Shown: positions 59,664-64,000 of the stretch, piece by piece
Numbering within the stretch: position 1 is the first letter of the stretch
Layout of the letters: each line of letters opens with the position of its first letter
Origin: Segatella buccae ATCC 33574
GTDB lineage: Bacteria; Bacteroidota; Bacteroidia; Bacteroidales; Bacteroidaceae
Direction: 5' to 3'
DNA length: 64,000 nucleotides
NCBI RefSeq assembly: GCF_000184945.1
Contig: NZ_GL586311.1
Coordinates: 253,222 to 317,221 of the forward strand
Notes under the pieces: model-generated
What the model was told of the DNA's origin: nothing
Seen by the model: only the letters and a program-made list of their open reading frames with translations
Databases searched by the model: none
Position numbers and translations under genes: made by a program

Positions 59664-60839
59664 ATGTCTACATTCGATTTTGATACCGTCATCAACCGCC
59701 GCGGCACAAATTCCTATAAGTGGGACATTGTGAAAGAGGAGGATGTGATACCTCTGTGGGTGGCCGACATGGACTTCAAGGCAGCCCCCGCCATTCTTGA
59801 GGCGCTGAAAAAGCGGGTGGAGCATGGCGTGTTCGGCTACACACTGGTGCCCGACAGCTACTATGAGGCTATCATCAACTGGTTTGCCCGCCGCCACAAC
59901 TGGCAGATAGACCGCTCGTGGATCATCTACACCACAGGCGTGGTGCCGGCCGTGTCGTGTGCCATCAAGGCCCTCACGCTGCCGGGAGAGAAAGTGCTCA
60001 TACAGACACCCGACTACAACTGCTTCTTCTCAAGCATCAAAAACAATGGTTGCGAGGTGGCCGAAAACGAACTCGTGCGTCGTGGCGACAGCTACGAGGT
60101 GGACTTCGAGGACTTCGAACGCCAATGCGCTGACGAGAAAACGACGGTGTTCTTGCTCTGCAACCCTCACAATCCGGCCGGGCGCGTATGGACTAAAGAG
60201 GAACTGGAGCGCATGAACGACATCTGCCTGATGCATGGCGTGAGGGTCATCAGCGACGAAATACACTGCGAACTGGTGATGCCGGGCCACCGCTTCACGC
60301 CCTTTGCAGCCATCAGCGATGCCTGCCGGGACAACAGCGTGGTGCTCAACTCACCCACCAAGGCCTTCAACATTGCCGGACTACAGATAGCCAACATCAT
60401 CTGTGCCGACCCGGCCATGCGCCGGCGCATAGACCGGGCGGTGAACATCAACGAGGTGTGCGACGTGAATCCTTTCGGCGTGGTAGCCCTACAAGCCGCC
60501 TACAACGAAAGTGAGGAGTGGCTCGACAGCCTCAACCACTACATTTGGGGCAACTATTTGGCCCTTAAAGAGTTTATTGCCAAAGAGCTGCCCCGTTTGG
60601 AGGTCACCAGGCTGGAAGGCACTTACCTTGCCTGGGTGGACATCAAGGCCACCGGACTCACCAGCGATGAAGCCTACGGAAAGCTGATGAAAGAAGGGCG
60701 GGTATATGTGAACAGCGGCACGATGTATGGCCGCCGGGCCGGAGAGGGATATTTACGCATCAACCTTGCCTGCCCGCGGGCCACGCTGCTGGAGGGAATG
60801 AAGCGCATGGGAGGTGTACTGAGACAGTATCTCTCCTGA
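59664..60839 (+). CDS. MalY/PatB family PLP-dependent cystathionine beta-lyase/aminotransferase
   Basis: 391 aa, fold-type I PLP enzyme. MSTFDFDTVINRRGTNSYKW and PLWVADMDF are the MalY/PatB N-terminal signature. The PLP Lys is in NSPTKAFNIAG (Lys 233), with CNPHNPAGRVW and SDEIHCEL holding the Asn and Asp cofactor contacts. Family members split cystathionine to homocysteine, pyruvate and ammonia. Complete to the C-terminal RINLACPRATLLEGM. The gene is convergent with the TPR gene and only 36 bp from it. Confidence 0.92.
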   Translation: MSTFDFDTVINRRGTNSYKWDIVKEEDVIPLWVADMDFKAAPAILEALKKRVEHGVFGYTLVPDSYYEAIINWFARRHNWQIDRSWIIYTTGVVPAVSCAIKALTLPGEKVLIQTPDYNCFFSSIKNNGCEVAENELVRRGDSYEVDFEDFERQCADEKTTVFLLCNPHNPAGRVWTKEELERMNDICLMHGVRVISDEIHCELVMPGHRFTPFAAISDACRDNSVVLNSPTKAFNIAGLQIANIICADPAMRRRIDRAVNINEVCDVNPFGVVALQAAYNESEEWLDSLNHYIWGNYLALKEFIAKELPRLEVTRLEGTYLAWVDIKATGLTSDEAYGKLMKEGRVYVNSGTMYGRRAGEGYLRINLACPRATLLEGMKRMGGVLRQYLS

Positions 60840-60875
60840 CAAACGACTTTCAGGAATGACACATCACGCGGCAGG

Positions 60876-62645
60876 CTAATCCACGAGTGCCTTCATGCGC
60901 TCGGCATAGAGCGCGAGCGAGGAGAGCCCCATCTGGCGGCGCCACGTGTCAACCAACGACTTATCGAGCAACTTGTAGATGTGCGCTTTGCCGTCTGCAC
61001 GTTGCTCGATTTGCGTTCCATAGCGTTGAGGCCGGCCTTCAAACATATCAATGCGGTCTTGCATCAATGCCAGATGCTCCAACTCGAGATCGCCACCGGC
61101 TGCAGCCACGGCAAAGAGCGGGAAATATTTCTTCATATTCTCCACCGACGAATGCTGAATGACAGTCCACAACACGCGGCAGGCATCGCCCACCCGGCCT
61201 CTGCCCACCCATCCACAAGAGTCCAAGATGGCACAGACCTCACGCTCGTTTTGTGCATCGGCAACGGCCATTTGGTGGAGCAGGCGGGAGATGCGGGCCG
61301 TGTCGGCAGGCGCAGAGGCCACGGCTTGCCGCCACTCTGCACGCGGCTCTTGGTCGGCCCGGCCTATACGCAACAAGCGATTGCGCAGCGGGATGTCGAA
61401 AAACCGCTCGGCAGCGGCCTTGCGCTTATTCACCTCGGTGGCAAACGCCGCCCAACGAGCATCGGAATGGAGCGAAACAAAGTCTTTATCCTCCAATCCA
61501 CCCTGCCACACCGGGTTCTTCTCCAACACACGGTGGAGCCGGGCAAAAGCGGCATTGCCATCACCGGCCTTTGCCGCCACGCAGGCCCCGTTGTACCATT
61601 CCCCTTGGTTCAACTGCCGCCGGACACCGGCCGGGAGATTTGCAAAGGCTTTGTTGGCCTCGGCATAACGCCCGATGAGGTAGAGGGAATCCATTGCGTG
61701 GATGACCGCGTCCTTATACTTCGTGTCCCGCTTGTCCATTTCGGCAAGCAACAGCCGGATATTGCGCACCACAGCACTGTCGGGCTTCAACAGATTTTCG
61801 GCCTTGACAAGATAGTCGTAGGCCTCCTCATAGCGTTTGAGCGCATGACAAGTGGAACCGAGATGATAGAGCATGGTGGGCTGCTTGAAGTCTGCAAGGC
61901 GGGCGGAAGCAAGAAAAAGCGTGCGAGCTTGCGGATAGTCTTCGAGTTGTTCATGGCACATACCGCCTAAATAGAGCGTGTTGGCGGCAGAGTCGCCCAA
62001 GGAGAGGAGACGATCGTAAAGCCGGGCCGCCTCGAGATAGTTGCGGTTGTAGAAATGGGCATAGGCCAACTGGCGATTGACGAGATAGTTGGCGGAGTCA
62101 CGCCGGTAGTAGGGCATGGCATACCGGATGGCCAAATCGGGCTGGTCTTCCATGTTGCAGGCAGCCGCCAGTTCGGCCACCATCTGTCCATCGAGCGGAA
62201 AGCGCCCCACCAGCTGACTGCCCCAAAACGTCGCCGAAGCATAGTCTTTCCTGAAATAATAGCAGTAGAACAGCTCTCGGAAGGCATCGTGGGTGAGCGA
62301 ATCCTCACCCACCACCTTCAGCAGGTCGGCGCATCGCCGGTAGTCGGCCCGCTGATAGTAGCAGTCGGCCAACCGCATTTTCACGGCGTTATCGTCATTC
62401 AACTGCCGGGCCTGCCCGTAGAAACGCATGGCCTCGAACACGTTAAAGACCTCCATGCAACTGTCGCCCGCAGCTATGAGTTCACGATAATCGGGCGCAG
62501 AAGCCCCGACGACAGAACTACCGACAAGGCAACACACAGCCAAAGCCATGCACCTCAGTACATGCAAGCCTGCCATCATCCACCTTCTTACATCATAAAA
62601 AAACTCTGTCTGTCCCACAGACTTTCCCATTTTTGTCTTTTTCAT
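60876..62645 (-). CDS. tetratricopeptide repeat protein
   Basis: 589 aa. A hydrophobic N-terminal segment (HVLRCMALAVCCLVGSSVVG, about 28-47) should be a signal peptide or anchor; starting at the internal MMAGL (62579) would place it right at the N-terminus and is a good alternative. TPR-like helical pairs run through most of the chain (AMRFYGQARQLNDDNAVKMR, AARLYDRLLSLGDSAANTLY, RYEEAYDYLVKAENLLKPDS). Typical of Bacteroidetes periplasmic scaffold proteins; no enzymatic domain is recognised. TAGCTTTG at 62672-62665 is a possible -7 box. Confidence 0.78.
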   Translation of the reverse strand: MKKTKMGKSVGQTEFFYDVRRWMMAGLHVLRCMALAVCCLVGSSVVGASAPDYRELIAAGDSCMEVFNVFEAMRFYGQARQLNDDNAVKMRLADCYYQRADYRRCADLLKVVGEDSLTHDAFRELFYCYYFRKDYASATFWGSQLVGRFPLDGQMVAELAAACNMEDQPDLAIRYAMPYYRRDSANYLVNRQLAYAHFYNRNYLEAARLYDRLLSLGDSAANTLYLGGMCHEQLEDYPQARTLFLASARLADFKQPTMLYHLGSTCHALKRYEEAYDYLVKAENLLKPDSAVVRNIRLLLAEMDKRDTKYKDAVIHAMDSLYLIGRYAEANKAFANLPAGVRRQLNQGEWYNGACVAAKAGDGNAAFARLHRVLEKNPVWQGGLEDKDFVSLHSDARWAAFATEVNKRKAAAERFFDIPLRNRLLRIGRADQEPRAEWRQAVASAPADTARISRLLHQMAVADAQNEREVCAILDSCGWVGRGRVGDACRVLWTVIQHSSVENMKKYFPLFAVAAAGGDLELEHLALMQDRIDMFEGRPQRYGTQIEQRADGKAHIYKLLDKSLVDTWRRQMGLSSLALYAERMKALVD

Positions 62646-62980
62646 CTCTATTAAAGCTACGTTGCAAAGCTACTAAAAAAATCAATAAAAGTCACTGCAT
62701 GGGTCTACAAAAACGGCCAGCACCTTATACATTTAACATATCGCCCGCGCTTCGTGATAACAAGAGTATATAGATGACGGAAGAAGATAGAGCCACCTGT
62801 TTTGTCAAACCATTTGTCACTTTTCAGGCTCTCAGTTTGCCGTATTTTCGCAGAGCGGATGATTGGACGAATATACGCGAATTTGAGCGATACTTTTAAA
62901 CCGCTGATTATCAATCTTTTGAATTTTCCGAACACTTATTCCGGCCCGAAAATGCACTTAAAAGAGGTCGAATCAGTATG

Positions 62981-63053
62981 CCAAAGGGCCACAGTTGCAA
63001 CCTAACTGTGGCCCTTTTGGCTTCCAACTGTGGCCCTTTCGCATGAACAAAGA
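62981..63053 (+). repeat. hairpin and 22-nt GGCYCTTT units
   Basis: CCAAAGGGCCACAGTT (62981-62996) pairs with 63004-63020 (one extra T), loop 7 nt. The right arm opens a 22-nt unit (63010-63031) and a second follows directly (63032-63053). The sequence aligns over about 36 nt with the array at 5927-5962. The rest of the gap 62646-63335 shows no gene. Confidence 0.7.
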
Positions 63054-63335
63054 GCCCAAATGGGAAAATTGAGGTGGCATTTCGGTGCTCAAAGACGGAT
63101 TTTCCAATCTATTTCAAGCATTTTCATGGAAGTATTTTTGTAAAGGTTATTAAAGTTTTCACCGACCTCACTCCCTTCAAGTTACAGATGTCTCTCGTAC
63201 AAAATCCGGTTCCGGCACGATAGACTTTCCACCTTACTCCCTGCACTCCACAATCTTTTCAGGTCCGAAAAACAGCTACATCACAAAAAAAATCGTAACT
63301 TTGCAGAATTATTATAAGGCAAAACAACTGTAGAT

Positions 63336-63905
63336 ATGAGAGCACTGATAGAACGCATCAAGCGCGAAGGGAAATGCTTTGAGGGAGGTATCCTCAAGGT
63401 GGACAAGTTTATCAACCATCAAATGGATCCCAATCTGATGAAGCAGATTTCCGTGGAACTGATACGCCGATACGCTTCGACGGAAATCAATAAGATAATC
63501 ACCGTGGAGGCTTCGGGCATTGCACCGGCCATCATGATGGGGTTCCTGCTCGACCTGCCGGTGGTGTTTGCCAAAAAGAAAAAGCCGTCGACGATGGAGA
63601 ACATGCTCTCTACGACCGTTTTCTCTTTCACCAAGCAGCGTGAATATCATGTGGTGATCAGCAAGGAATACCTGACCAAGGACGACAAGGTGCTGTTTGT
63701 AGACGACTTCCTTGCCTACGGCAATGCCGCCAAAGGCATCATCGACCTCTGCCGGCAGGCCGGATGCGAACTGGTGGGCATGGGATTCATCATCGAAAAA
63801 GCCTTCCAGCACGGCAGGGAGGCAATAGAAAAGGAGGGTGTGCGCTGCGAGTCACTGGCCATCATCGAGTCACTCGACAACTGCGAAATCAAGATCAGGG
63901 AGTAA
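63336..63905 (+). CDS. xpt: xanthine phosphoribosyltransferase
   Basis: 189 aa. Converts xanthine and PRPP to XMP in purine salvage. The PRPP loop [19 protein letters not shown] is intact, as are EASGIAPA and the N-terminal [13 protein letters not shown]. Complete in length compared with B. subtilis Xpt. TAACTTTG at 63296-63303 is a possible -7 box; no purine riboswitch fold was found upstream. Confidence 0.95.
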   Translation: MRALIERIKREGKCFEGGILKVDKFINHQMDPNLMKQISVELIRRYASTEINKIITVEASGIAPAIMMGFLLDLPVVFAKKKKPSTMENMLSTTVFSFTKQREYHVVISKEYLTKDDKVLFVDDFLAYGNAAKGIIDLCRQAGCELVGMGFIIEKAFQHGREAIEKEGVRCESLAIIESLDNCEIKIRE

Positions 63906-63926
63906 AAGACGCCCATATACCAACAA

Positions 63927-63976
63927 AAGTGCGACCCTATAAGCGGCATATCCAACCGTCTTATAGGGTCGCACTT
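63927..63976. terminator. 17-bp perfect inverted repeat after xpt
   Basis: AAGTGCGACCCTATAAG (63927-63943) and its exact complement at 63960-63976, with an extra CGG/CCG pair inside the 16-nt loop. The long perfect stem suggests a transcript-end structure; no strong T-run follows. Confidence 0.75.
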
Positions 63977-64000
63977 GGCATTTAAGCCAGTCTACGTGTC

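Noticed and set aside
63140..63335. Purine riboswitch upstream of xpt
   Set aside because: The conserved loop sequences and three-way junction of the purine aptamer are not present.

Overview
The window is 64 kb of a Bacteroidales chromosome, most likely Prevotella or a close relative. The evidence is the Bacteroidetes-type promoters (TTTG, 19-20 nt, TAnnTTTG) in front of many genes, the absence of clear Shine-Dalgarno sites, the fused tuf/rpoBC/str/S10/spc/alpha translation cluster, and family-typical genes (DUF3467, DUF4249, FecR with a DUF4974-like end, STN-type TonB receptor, GH43 and GH35 enzymes). There is no rRNA gene, insertion sequence, prophage or CRISPR array.

Layout. 1-5.5 kb, minus strand: aquaporin, a GH43 glycosidase and a large two-receiver plus PEP/pyruvate-binding protein. 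5.5-6.3 kb: a repeat-rich gap with a duplicated promoter, promoter-hairpin element A and a 22-nt unit array. 6.3-10.5 kb: gdhA, an RlpA-like protein, a glycine-zipper lipoprotein and a peptidase E-like protein. 10.8-29.3 kb, minus strand: 33 genes from rpsL to rplQ (ribosomal proteins, fusA, secY, map, infA, rpoA). 29.3-33.3 kb: a gap with a 29-bp perfect inverted repeat, a DUF3467 gene, and a plus-strand GH35 beta-galactosidase that separates the str genes from rpoC. 33.4-48.1 kb, minus strand: rpsU, xerC-like, hpf, four tRNAs, tuf, tRNA-Trp, secE, nusG, rplKAJL, rpoBC. 48.3-51.9 kb: pepP-like (minus), mdh and an ECF sigma factor (plus). 52-53.4 kb: a Bor/Iss-like lipoprotein and promoter-hairpin element B on the minus strand. 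53.4-58.5 kb: a four-gene outer-membrane operon (barrel protein, TonB receptor, DUF4249 lipoprotein, FecR anti-sigma). 58.6-64 kb: DUF3737, a MalY/PatB-like enzyme, a TPR protein and xpt.

How it fits together. Most of the window is the core gene-expression machinery, with hairpins at rplL/rpoB, rpsN/rpsH and fusA/rpsJ where transcription could be tuned. The sigma factor at 51.4 kb and the FecR gene at 57.7 kb are probably partners controlling the TonB operon between them, an unusual split arrangement.

The most unusual signal is a non-coding composite element found twice, 47 kb apart and in opposite orientation (about 5716-5985 plus; 52845-53107 minus). Each copy has a CACCTA-rich leader, the palindrome AAAAGTCAACACTTTT, a perfect Bacteroidetes promoter, a CTTTGC-ACCR-GCAAAG palindrome across the -7 box, and a short hairpin followed by seven T. 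The hairpin stems differ in sequence but both pair perfectly. Copies of a roughly 22-nt unit starting GGCYCTTT follow in both, and such units also occur in two other gaps (29.8 and 63.0 kb).
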